Notes under the pieces: generated by a model | What the model saw: the letters and a program-made list of their open reading frames with translations, nothing else | Database searches by the model: none | What the model was told of the DNA's origin: nothing | NCBI GenBank assembly: GCA_033764865.1 | Contig: JANRIM010000076.1 | Coordinates: forward strand, 1 to 47,296 | Reading direction: 5' to 3' | Source: VFBF01 sp033764865 | GTDB lineage: Bacteria > Pseudomonadota > Alphaproteobacteria > Caulobacterales > Aquidulcibacteraceae | Length of the DNA: 47,296 nucleotides | Shown here: positions 16,233 to 23,427 of the stretch, piece after piece | Layout of the letters: the number at the start of each line of letters is the position of its first letter | Numbering within the stretch: the first letter of the stretch is position 1 | Program-made: the position numbers and the translations under genes

Positions 16233-17074
16233 CACGCATCTCCTTTGGACGTCGTCTTCTCCGGCATGACCAGCCACGCGGGCGGATCGAGACGCACCGT
16301 CATGTCGCCAGCCATGAGCGGGATGCCTTGCGCCTGCGCTTCAAGGGCGCGATCAAGCCGCACGAGGGCGATCGCGCAACCGGCGACGCCGCTCCGGACC
16401 TCACCGATCGCCGCCTGTCCCGCCGTGATCGGCGCGCCGAAGGGCGGCGGCGCGCCGTCAAAGGCGAGGCGACAGAATTTCCGTCGGGTGGTGGCGCGCC
16501 GCTTCATGCGCGAGACATTCTCCTGACCGATGAAACAGCCCTTCTGGAAATCCACGCCGTGGAATTCCTCCAGCAGCGCCTCCAGCGCGAACACCTCCTC
16601 CGGGCCGGCGTCGACGGCGGGGTCGGGCACGCCCAGCCGGATGCGGTGGGCCTCAAAGTCGGGGAACGGATCGAGCGGCGGCGGATCGGGCGTCGACAGC
16701 ACGCGGGCCCCTAGCACGCCGTCGGGGCGACGAGGATCGGGCGGTCCCGTCGCGTCGGCTCCGTACCGCAGCACGACAGCGAATGCGTCGGAGGCGTCGT
16801 CCAGGTCGATCCGGCGGCGCAGCCGATAGAGTTTGAGGCGACCGAGAAGGTCTGCGCCCCGCTCCGCCGCCACATCCAGAAGGAGGGCCCCGTCGTCGGC
16901 GCGGTGGGCGACGATGTCGGCGATGAGCTTGCCCTGGGGCGTGAGCAGAGCAGCGTAGACTGCCCGATCCGCCGTGGCCGCCGAGACGTCGTTCGTCAGC
17001 AGGGCGTCGAGGAAGGCGCCGGCGTCCTCTCCGGCGACGCGGAGGATGCTGCGGGGCAGGCGGGCGATGGGCAT
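16232..17074 (-). CDS. ygfZ: YgfZ/GcvT-family folate-binding Fe-S assembly protein
   Basis: Folate-dependent factor for maturation or repair of [4Fe-4S] proteins, related to the glycine cleavage T-protein but lacking that activity. The product has 280 residues. It starts MPIARLPRSILRVAGEDAGA and shows FLDALLTNDV, LLTPQGKLIADI, the diagnostic KGCFIGQE motif followed by VSRMKRRATTRRK, and a C-terminal barrel. The start at 17074 is preferred over one 12 codons upstream because the domain begins immediately. It is divergent from the GT9 gene with a 65-bp gap. The Fe-S protein NadA in the same window is the kind of client such a factor might serve, but no direct link is implied. Confidence 0.93.
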   Translation of the reverse strand: MPIARLPRSILRVAGEDAGAFLDALLTNDVSAATADRAVYAALLTPQGKLIADIVAHRADDGALLLDVAAERGADLLGRLKLYRLRRRIDLDDASDAFAVVLRYGADATGPPDPRRPDGVLGARVLSTPDPPPLDPFPDFEAHRIRLGVPDPAVDAGPEEVFALEALLEEFHGVDFQKGCFIGQENVSRMKRRATTRRKFCRLAFDGAPPPFGAPITAGQAAIGEVRSGVAGCAIALVRLDRALEAQAQGIPLMAGDMTVRLDPPAWLVMPEKTTSKGDA

Positions 17075-17139
17075 GCCGCGGACATGGGGCGTGCAGGCCG
17101 GCCTTGGCAAGGCGTCCGGCGCACTCTCTAAAGCCCGCC

Positions 17140-18090
17140 ATGGCGCGCATACTTTTCATCACCTCCAACCGGATCGGCGACGCGGTCCTGTCCACCGGCG
17201 TGCTGGAGCACGCGATGGCGCGCCATCCTGGGGCTGCGGTGGTGCTGGCGTGCGGGCCGCTGCCGGCGCCCCTGTTCCGCGCCACGCCGGGCCTGGAGCG
17301 CACTCTGATCATCCGCAAGCAGGCGGGGCGGTGGCGGACGCTGTGGGAGGCGGTGCGCCGCGAACGGTTCGATCTCGCCATCGACCTGCGCGGTTCGCTG
17401 ATCACGCTGGGGGTCAGGGCCAAGCGACGGATCATCCATCGCAAAAGCCGTACGGTGCGCCACAAGCTCGAGGAACTCGCCGCACTGCTGGACCTGCCCG
17501 CTCCGCCGCCGCCGCGACTTCATCTGGACGCGCGCGCGCTGGCTGAGGCCCGGGCCGTCGTCGGGCCCGACGGGCCGGTGCTGGCGCTCGGCGCCGGGGC
17601 CAACTTCATCGGCAAGCGCTGGCCGCCCGACCGCTTTGCGGCGCTCGCGCGCGCCCTGGTGGGCGGACCGCTCGCCGGGGCCACCGTCCTGCTGCTCGGC
17701 GCTCCGGAGGATGCGCCCATCTGCGGGGAAATCGCCGCCGACCTGGCCAGTGCGGGCGTGGCGACCATCGACGCGGCTGGCCGGCTCGACCTCCTCGCCG
17801 CCGCTGCGGCGCTCAGCCGGGCGGCGCTGTTCGTCGGCAACGACTCGGGGCTGATGCACGTCGCCGCCGCCGTGGGGGCGCCGACGCTGGGTCTGTTCGG
17901 CCCCTCGGACGAGCGGGTGTACGGCCCCTGGGGGGCGCGCACGATGTCCTTGCGGAGCCACCGGTCTTTCGAGGACATTCAGGCCGTCGGGTACATGCCC
18001 CTGATCGAGTTCACCCTGATGGACGATCTGCCGGTGGACACCGTCGTCGAGGCGGCGCTGCGCCTGATTGGAAAAGGAACTGCGCCATGA
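17140..18090 (+). CDS. Glycosyltransferase family 9 (heptosyltransferase-like)
   Basis: Probable ADP-heptose:LPS heptosyltransferase-type enzyme of 316 residues, acting at the inner face of the cytoplasmic membrane. The N-terminus MARILFITSNRIGDAVLSTG holds the acceptor-side loop. The GT-B donor domain shows LGAGANFIGKRWPPDRFA and FVGNDSGLMHVAAAVGAPTL then GLFGPSDERVYGP, typical of GT9. The start at 17140 is chosen because the family N-terminus begins there; upstream frame extends 12 codons. Its stop overlaps the dihydroorotase ATG (ATGA, 18087-18090). No other LPS genes are adjacent, so the acceptor sugar is unknown. Confidence 0.9.
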   Translation: MARILFITSNRIGDAVLSTGVLEHAMARHPGAAVVLACGPLPAPLFRATPGLERTLIIRKQAGRWRTLWEAVRRERFDLAIDLRGSLITLGVRAKRRIIHRKSRTVRHKLEELAALLDLPAPPPPRLHLDARALAEARAVVGPDGPVLALGAGANFIGKRWPPDRFAALARALVGGPLAGATVLLLGAPEDAPICGEIAADLASAGVATIDAAGRLDLLAAAAALSRAALFVGNDSGLMHVAAAVGAPTLGLFGPSDERVYGPWGARTMSLRSHRSFEDIQAVGYMPLIEFTLMDDLPVDTVVEAALRLIGKGTAP

Positions 18091-19418
18091 CCAGCTTCGA
18101 TCTCGTCGTCCGCGGCGGCGTCATCGTCAATCACGCCGGACGGGGCGTAGGCGACGTCGGCGTGCGGGACGGCAAGATCGCCGCCATCGGCGACCTGGGA
18201 ACGGCCTCGGCGGGCGAGGTGATCGACGCCACGGGGCTGCATGTGCTGCCCGGCGTCATCGACACGCAGGTGCACTTTCGCGAGCCGGGCAAGGAGTACA
18301 AGGAAGATCTGGAAACTGGATCGCGCGCAGCGGCGCTGGGTGGGGTCGTGGGCGTGTTCGAAATGCCGAACACCGATCCGTCCACAACAACGCTGGCTGC
18401 CCTCAACGACAAGCTCGCCCGGGCGCGGGGGCGGATGCACGTGGACCATGCGTTCTACGCGGGGGCCGCTGCGGACAATGTCGACGACCTTGTGGAGATG
18501 GAGCGCGCGCCGGGGTGCTGCGGCATCAAGATCTTCATGGGCGCGTCCACCGGGTCGCTGCTGGTGCAGCGGGACGAGGATGTGACGCGGGTGCTCTCCG
18601 CCGCCCGGCGGCGCGTGGCCGTGCATTCGGAAGATGAGTTCCGCATGAGCGAGCGACGGGGCCTCGCGCGCGACGGCGACTGGACGAGTCATCACGAAGT
18701 GCGCGACGTGGAAAGCGCGGTGCGGAGCACCACGCGCCTTCTCGCCATCGCCCAGCGTTTGCGCCGCCGCATCCACGTCCTGCACGTGTCGACGGCCGAG
18801 GAGCTGCCGCTCCTCGCCGCCGCCCGTGACATCGCCACGGTGGAGGTTCTGCCCAATCATCTGACCCTGGCCGCGCCGGAGGCCTATGGGCGGCTGAAAG
18901 GCCGGGCGCAGCAAAATCCCCCGATCCGGGAGGCGCGACACAGGGCGGCGCTCTGGGAAGCGCTGCGCAGCGGCCTCGTGGACGTCGTGGGTTCCGATCA
19001 CGCGCCCCATACCGCCGATGAAAAGGCGAAGCCGTATCCGCAATCCCCCTCAGGCACGCCTGGCGTGCAAACGCTTGTCCCCGTGATGCTCACGCATGTG
19101 GCGGAGGGCCGCCTGACGCTGGAGCGGTTCGTCGATCTCACCAGCACTTCGCCGCAGCGTGTGTTCCAACTCGCGGGCAAGGGCAGACTGTCGCTCGGCT
19201 ACGACGCCGACCTGACACTGGTGGACCTTGCGGCGCGCCGGGAGATCACCGATGCGCAGCAGGCCTCGCGGGTCGGCTGGACGCCATTCGCCGGGATGAT
19301 CGCCAAGGGCTGGCCCGTGGCGACGATCGTTCGGGGGCGGATGGTGATGCGGGACGGCGAGCTGGTGAGCGTCGGCGTTGGCGTCCCGATCCGCTTCCTT
19401 GAGACGCTCAGCGCGTGA
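18087..19418 (+). CDS. pyrC: Dihydroorotase-family amidohydrolase with Gln in the first metal site
   Basis: Cyclic amidohydrolase of 443 residues; by family, dihydroorotase of pyrimidine synthesis (carbamoyl-aspartate to dihydroorotate). The N-terminal composite sandwich ends at LPGVIDTQVHFREPG, where the usual HxH is Gln61-Val-His63. Then come FEMPNTDPST, IKIFMGASTG (Lys in the position of a carboxylated lysine), AVHSEDE, HVLHVST, EVLPNHLTL and VGSDHAPHT with the catalytic Asp. The C-terminal sandwich has GYDADLTLVDL and GWPVATIVRGRMVM. The 4-bp overlap with the GT9 gene indicates coupled translation. Hydantoinase or allantoinase are alternative activities. The Q for H substitution should alter one metal ligand. 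Confidence 0.85.
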   Translation: MTSFDLVVRGGVIVNHAGRGVGDVGVRDGKIAAIGDLGTASAGEVIDATGLHVLPGVIDTQVHFREPGKEYKEDLETGSRAAALGGVVGVFEMPNTDPSTTTLAALNDKLARARGRMHVDHAFYAGAAADNVDDLVEMERAPGCCGIKIFMGASTGSLLVQRDEDVTRVLSAARRRVAVHSEDEFRMSERRGLARDGDWTSHHEVRDVESAVRSTTRLLAIAQRLRRRIHVLHVSTAEELPLLAAARDIATVEVLPNHLTLAAPEAYGRLKGRAQQNPPIREARHRAALWEALRSGLVDVVGSDHAPHTADEKAKPYPQSPSGTPGVQTLVPVMLTHVAEGRLTLERFVDLTSTSPQRVFQLAGKGRLSLGYDADLTLVDLAARREITDAQQASRVGWTPFAGMIAKGWPVATIVRGRMVMRDGELVSVGVGVPIRFLETLSA

Positions 19419-19923
19419 GGCGCGCGCGATAGACGCTCGCGTCGGCCTCGGAAAAGCAGCAGAAGACCACCTCTTCGACCGCTCCAAATCGGGCTGTCGC
19501 GTCCCGCGTGGCCGTCACTGCGATGTCGGCGGCTTCCCGGATGGGCCAACCGTAGGCGCCCGCGCCGATGGCCGGAAAACCGATCGACCGCAGGTTGAGT
19601 TCGGCGGCCATCTCGATGCAGGAGCGGTAGCACTGCGCAAGCAGGGCTGCGCGCTCGCGGTCCCCGCGACCGCCGCCCCAGATCGGCGCCACGGTGTGGA
19701 CGACCCAGCGGGCAGGCAGGCGGAAGCCCGGCGTGATGAGGGCTGCGCCCTCCGCCAACCCGCCCGCCTGCGCCAGGAGGTTGTCCAGCTCCGGACCGGC
19801 GGCGCGCCGAATGGCGCCGTCGGCCCCGCCGCCGGCCACGAGGGCGCTGTTGGCGGGATTAACGATGGCGTCCAGCGCGAGCGTTTCGATCGGGGCGACG
19901 ACGACGTCCAGCAGAGCGGGCAT
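19408..19923 (-). CDS. Macro-domain protein (ADP-ribose / O-acetyl-ADP-ribose hydrolase type)
   Basis: A 171-residue single macro domain of the MacroD/YmdB class, expected to bind ADP-ribose and probably remove O-acetyl or protein-linked ADP-ribose. Motifs are DAIVNPANSALVAGGGADGAI (catalytic Asn/Asp and Gly-rich loop), HTVAPIW, the conserved Cys region AQCYRSCIEMA, SIGFPAIGAGAYGWP and the terminal beta strand EVVFCCFSEAD. The start at 19923 matches the domain; a 37-codon extension upstream is low-complexity and rejected. It converges on dihydroorotase, overlapping its 3' end by 11 bp, and diverges from the repetitive secreted protein. The link, if any, to the window's NAD genes is not shown. 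Confidence 0.92.
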   Translation of the reverse strand: MPALLDVVVAPIETLALDAIVNPANSALVAGGGADGAIRRAAGPELDNLLAQAGGLAEGAALITPGFRLPARWVVHTVAPIWGGGRGDRERAALLAQCYRSCIEMAAELNLRSIGFPAIGAGAYGWPIREAADIAVTATRDATARFGAVEEVVFCCFSEADASVYRARLTR

Positions 19924-20026
19924 GGGCGCGGTTGTAGGGGGATTTCCGCGCGGTGTCGCGACGGGTCTCGCCGCCGCCGGCGTTGAAGGGGGGCGAGGAC
20001 ATCGACGCACCGGAGGGAAAACCACC

Positions 20027-20875
20027 ATGCACAATCACCATCACGTCCTGACGCTCGCCGCCGTCGCGCTTCTCGCCGGCCCGCCGCTGGCCGCGCCGGA
20101 CGCCGAGGCGCGCACGCGCAACGGCTCGGCCCAGATCCAGACCCAGCGCGGGACGGCGACCGTCAATGGGGCCGTCTCCCGCACGCGCGGCGAACGCACG
20201 CGGGCCGCAACGGTCACCGGCCCGAATGGGCGCACGAGCGCTGTCACGGATACGCGCAGGCGTGATCGCGAAGCCAGCGCTTACAGCCGCGACCGCACGC
20301 GCACCTTCGACGACGGCTCAACCCGCGCCGTCACAGTGGACGCGCAAAAGACGGGGGAAGGCGCCTTCAGCGCGTCGCGGACCGTCACCGGCCGCGGCGG
20401 TGAAACCCGGACGCAGACCGGCGACTTCACCCGAACGGCGACCGACGACGGTCGCACCGTGTCAGGCCGGATCGAAACCCAGAACCGCGGCGCAGTGGAC
20501 TACAATCGCGAGGTCGCGATCGACGGGAACAGCCGGTCTGTAAACGCCGCAGCGACCTTTGAGGACGGGACGTCCCGCACACGCGCCGTGACCACGGTGA
20601 GGGACCCGGTGACGGGCGCCGTGACCAACGACGCCTCGTACGTCAACCGCCGCGGCGGTGAGACGAGCGTCGTCAGCATCCGCACGCCCACGGACAACGG
20701 CGTCGTCGTAGCGCGCGACGCAACGTTCGCCGACGGCTCGACACGCGCCGTGGATCGCACCCGCACCAACACCGGTGATGGCGTCGCCACGATCGAGCGG
20801 ACGGTCACCGGACGGAACGGGGAGACGCGCAGCCAAAGCGCTACGGTATCCGTTGATCGCCCTATCGAGGACTAA
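20027..20875 (+). CDS. Secreted repetitive Thr/Arg-rich protein
   Basis: Unrecognised 282-residue protein with a His-rich n-region (MHNHHHV) and signal peptide, cleavage likely near LAAPDAEA (residue 28). The mature protein is low in hydrophobics and rich in Thr, Arg, Gly and Asp, with degenerate repeats: TFDDGSTRAV (93-102), TFEDGTSRTRAV (177-188) and TFADGSTRAV (233-242), each followed about 25-30 residues later by a TVTGRxGETR-like unit (119-128, NRRGGETS 207-214, 259-268). This pattern suggests a beta-strand repeat or extended surface fibre, not an enzyme. A strong SD (CGGAGGG) precedes the ATG. It is a single-gene unit closed by the terminator at 20911-20943. Confidence 0.78.
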   Translation: MHNHHHVLTLAAVALLAGPPLAAPDAEARTRNGSAQIQTQRGTATVNGAVSRTRGERTRAATVTGPNGRTSAVTDTRRRDREASAYSRDRTRTFDDGSTRAVTVDAQKTGEGAFSASRTVTGRGGETRTQTGDFTRTATDDGRTVSGRIETQNRGAVDYNREVAIDGNSRSVNAAATFEDGTSRTRAVTTVRDPVTGAVTNDASYVNRRGGETSVVSIRTPTDNGVVVARDATFADGSTRAVDRTRTNTGDGVATIERTVTGRNGETRSQSATVSVDRPIED

Positions 20876-20910
20876 CGTCACCCGGAACACGCGCCGACGT
20901 CTCCTCACCC

Positions 20911-20943
20911 CTGGCCCCGCACGCTGCGGGGTCAGTTTTTTTT
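20911..20943 (+). terminator. Strong rho-independent terminator
   Basis: A 10-bp stem CTGGCCCCGC / GCGGGGTCAG with one G-T wobble and an ACGCT loop (20911-20935), followed directly by eight T (20936-20943). It ends the repetitive secreted-protein transcript and insulates the ThDP-enzyme gene downstream. It is the clearest intrinsic terminator in the window. Confidence 0.93.
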
Positions 20944-21011
20944 GCGCGGCGTCAGGGGTGGCGCCGGGCAGGATGCGCACGCCATAGTCCGCCCGATCTG
21001 GAGGGCATCCC

Positions 21012-22544
21012 ATGACCACTGGCGCCGAACGCCTTGTGACCGCGCTGGCCGACGCCGGCGTCGCAGCCTGTTTCGCCAACCCCGGCACCAGCGAGATGCA
21101 CCTTGTGACGGCGCTCGACCGGGAACCGCGGATCCGGTCGGTGCTTTGCCTGTTCGAGGGCGTGGCCACCGGCGCCGCCGACGGGTACGCCCGGATCGCC
21201 GGGAAGCCCGCCATGACGTTGTTGCATCTGGGGTCGGGCCTCACCAACGCGGGCGCCAACCTCCACAACGCCCGTCGCGCGCGCTCGCCCATGGTGAACG
21301 TCATCGGCGACCACGCCACGTATCACCTGCAGTATGACGCGCCGCTGACGTCCGACATCGCCGCCCTGGCGCGCCCCAACGTGGTCTGGACCACAACCGT
21401 CGGCTCCGCTGCGGAGGCGGGTGGCGCGGGGGCTGCCGCCGCCGCCGCAGCGCGCACCCTGCAAGGGCCGGTGGCGGTCATCCTTCCCGCCGACAGTGCG
21501 TGGACGGATAGCGAGGCTGCCACCGCCGCGACGGTGGCCGGGGCGCCGGCGCCGGCCATCGATGTCGCCCAGGCGGCGGTGGCCGTGAAGGCGGCGCGCA
21601 AACCCATGGTCCTGATCAACGGAACAGCGACTGTAGAGCCGGGCCTGTCCAGCGCCGCGCGCCTCGACGCCGCCGGCATAGGAGTTGTCACGGATACATT
21701 CCTGTGGCGCCAAGCGCGGGGCGCCGGGCGGTTCGCGCCGCGGCGGCTGGCCTACTTCGCGGAAATGGCCCTCGCGGACCTCGACGGCGTCGATCTTCTC
21801 GTCCTTGCCGGCACACAGCCGCCGGCGGCCTTCTTCGCCTATCCGGGCAAACCGAGCCTGTTGGTGCCGGAAGGGTGCGCGACGCTCACGCTCTGCATGC
21901 CGGGAGAGGACGCCGGCGCGGCGCTCGACGCTCTCGCGGACGCGCTGGGGGCGCCGGCCAAGGGGCGCGTCGCGGACCGCGTGACGCCGCCCGCCCCGGC
22001 GGGGCCACTGTCGGCCACGGATGTGGGGGTGTCCCTCACGCGCCATCTGCCGGAGGCGGCGATCGTCGCCGACGACGGCGTAACGGCGGGACTGCCGATC
22101 TTCTCGCTGACGACAGGGGCCGCGCCGCACGACTGGCTTTTCCTCACCGGCGGCGCCATTGGGATCGGCATGCCGCTCGCCGTGGGCGCGGCGGTGGCGG
22201 CGCCGTCGCGCAAGGTTGTCTGCCTCTCCGGGGACGGGGCGGGCATGTACACGAACCAGGCCCTCTGGACGATGGCGCGCGAGCGGCTCGACGTCCTCAC
22301 CATCGTGTTCGCCAACCGGAGCTATCGGATCCTCAACATCGAGATGGCGCGGACTGGCGCCGGCAATCCGGGACCGACCGCATCAGCCATGCTGTCGCTC
22401 GACAACCCGCCCATCGACTGGGTCAGGCTCGCCGAAGCGCAGGGCGTCCCCGCGGCGCGCTGCGAGACGGCCGAGCATTTCGATGCACTGTTTGCTAGGA
22501 TGGTGACCGACAAGGGGCCTGGGTTGATCGAGGCGGTTGTATGA
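21012..22544 (+). CDS. Thiamine-diphosphate-dependent enzyme, acetolactate synthase-like
   Basis: A 510-residue ThDP enzyme of the acetolactate synthase / benzoylformate decarboxylase superfamily. The N-terminal PYR domain has CFANPGTSEMHLV and the cofactor-activating Glu in LFEGVATGAADGYAR. The central domain is degenerate (PMVLINGTAT). The C-terminal PP domain has GGAIGIGMPLAVGAAVA and the ThDP/Mg motif CLSGDGAGMYT with the later FANRSY Asn. At 510 residues it is shorter than biosynthetic IlvB (about 560-590), and no small subunit (ilvN) follows, so a catabolic or unknown carboligase/decarboxylase is more likely. SD GGAGGG lies 6 nt before the ATG. It overlaps the next gene by 4 bp (ATGA). 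Confidence 0.87.
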   Translation: MTTGAERLVTALADAGVAACFANPGTSEMHLVTALDREPRIRSVLCLFEGVATGAADGYARIAGKPAMTLLHLGSGLTNAGANLHNARRARSPMVNVIGDHATYHLQYDAPLTSDIAALARPNVVWTTTVGSAAEAGGAGAAAAAAARTLQGPVAVILPADSAWTDSEAATAATVAGAPAPAIDVAQAAVAVKAARKPMVLINGTATVEPGLSSAARLDAAGIGVVTDTFLWRQARGAGRFAPRRLAYFAEMALADLDGVDLLVLAGTQPPAAFFAYPGKPSLLVPEGCATLTLCMPGEDAGAALDALADALGAPAKGRVADRVTPPAPAGPLSATDVGVSLTRHLPEAAIVADDGVTAGLPIFSLTTGAAPHDWLFLTGGAIGIGMPLAVGAAVAAPSRKVVCLSGDGAGMYTNQALWTMARERLDVLTIVFANRSYRILNIEMARTGAGNPGPTASAMLSLDNPPIDWVRLAEAQGVPAARCETAEHFDALFARMVTDKGPGLIEAVV

Positions 22545-23035
22545 CGACAGACGGGCCGAGGATGGACACGTTTGCGCGGCGGTCGCTGACGGCGGGCGAG
22601 CGGGCCATCGCGCGGGGCATGTTCGGGCGCGAGATCGACGTCGACGCCGTCCGCATCCAGCAAATTCCGCCTGCTCCGTTCGCCGCCATGGTGCCCCATC
22701 GGCGCACCATCCTGTTCTCCATGTGGCGCGCCGCCCGGGATTTCACCACCGCCGCGCCGGGTGAGCGGGGCTGGTTCGTTCACGAACTGGCGCATGTCTG
22801 GCAAGCGCGCCGCGGCGTGGTCCTGGCAGCGGCAAAGCTCAAGGCGCTGGGCCGCGACGCCTACGCCTACCGTTTCGAACCCGGCAAGCCCTTCGCGTAC
22901 TACAACATCGAACAGCAGGCCGAGATCGCGCGCCATCTCTACCTGCACCGCATCGGCGAGCCTGACGCCCGCGCGCCTTCGCGCGCCAACCTGGAGGCGC
23001 TGTGGCCCATCAACAGCCGGCCCGGCGTGGCCTAG
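22541..23035 (+). CDS. HELAH-motif protein (zinc metallopeptidase-like)
   Basis: A 164-residue protein with no signal peptide and a HExxH-type motif, GWFVHELAHVWQ (His81, Glu82, His85). A downstream NIEQQAEIARHLYL helix could supply a third ligand. Similar alphaproteobacterial proteins are sometimes labelled vgr-related, but no VgrG domain is present. Zinc binding and proteolysis are inferred only from the motif. Its ATG overlaps the ThDP-enzyme stop (ATGA), implying coupling. Its TAG stop is shared, as CTAG, with the convergent HxlR gene. A second Met at residue 8 is a possible start. Confidence 0.75.
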   Translation: MTTDGPRMDTFARRSLTAGERAIARGMFGREIDVDAVRIQQIPPAPFAAMVPHRRTILFSMWRAARDFTTAAPGERGWFVHELAHVWQARRGVVLAAAKLKALGRDAYAYRFEPGKPFAYYNIEQQAEIARHLYLHRIGEPDARAPSRANLEALWPINSRPGVA

Positions 23036-23364
23036 TCCGTTCGTTTCGCCCATGCCTGGGCCCACGCGTTCAAGTGCGCCAGCCGGTGCATGAGATCGTC
23101 GCCGTGCGCCGTGAGGCCGTACCCGTCCCCGTCGTGATCGACCAGGTGCGCTGCGCGCAACTCAGCGAGTCGCGTGTTGAGCACGCTCGGGTTGGTGCCT
23201 GCAGCATCCTGAAGCGCCCGGAACGTCAGGCGACCTGCGCGCAACTCCCACAGGATGCGAAGTGTCATGCGCCGGCCCAGGAGGTCCAGAAGCGCCATGA
23301 TCGGGCGCCCCGTGCGGGAGCCTCGGACCGGGCCGTGACCGGGAAGCGGTGATTTCTGCGGCAT
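23032..23364 (-). CDS. HxlR-family transcriptional regulator
   Basis: A 110-residue winged-helix protein with HxlR features: LLGRRMTLRILWELRAGRLT, FRALQDAAGTNPSVLNTRLAELRAAHLVDHD (recognition helix region), YGLTAHGDDL and a C-terminal helix ending in WAQAWAKR. The cysteine that makes many HxlR proteins redox or electrophile sensors is absent. The first Met (23364) gives a basic 22-residue tail; Met23 (23298) is an alternative start and neither has a clear SD. It is divergent from the CMD-family gene across a 63-bp gap with a perfect palindrome, the usual layout for an HxlR repressor and its target. Confidence 0.88.
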   Translation of the reverse strand: MPQKSPLPGHGPVRGSRTGRPIMALLDLLGRRMTLRILWELRAGRLTFRALQDAAGTNPSVLNTRLAELRAAHLVDHDGDGYGLTAHGDDLMHRLAHLNAWAQAWAKRTD

Positions 23365-23396
23365 GCTAAGATTTTCATAGCGTATGACGGGTGAGC

Positions 23397-23413
23397 GCTA
23401 TAATAATTATAGC
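23397..23413. promoter_or_regulatory. Perfect 17-bp palindrome, likely HxlR operator and -10 element
   Basis: GCTATAATAATTATAGC is an 8-bp inverted repeat around a central A. The left arm contains a consensus -10 hexamer TATAAT (23399-23404) for the plus-strand CMD gene, and by symmetry one on the minus strand. A bound dimer would therefore block RNA polymerase. No good -35 was found. The element sits 15 bp upstream of the GTG start at 23428 and 33 bp from the HxlR start. Confidence 0.75.
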
Positions 23414-23416
23414 AAA

Positions 23417-23426
23417 GGAGGCCTCC
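23417..23426 (+). promoter_or_regulatory. Self-complementary Shine-Dalgarno (GGAGGCCTCC)
   Basis: A near-ideal SD AAAGGAGG (23414-23421) precedes the GTG start of the CMD gene. Its GGAGG core is directly followed by CCTCC, making a 10-bp palindrome. In RNA this could pair between molecules or weakly fold and mask the SD. The SD decides the GTG start at 23428. Confidence 0.5.
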
Positions 23427-23427
23427 C

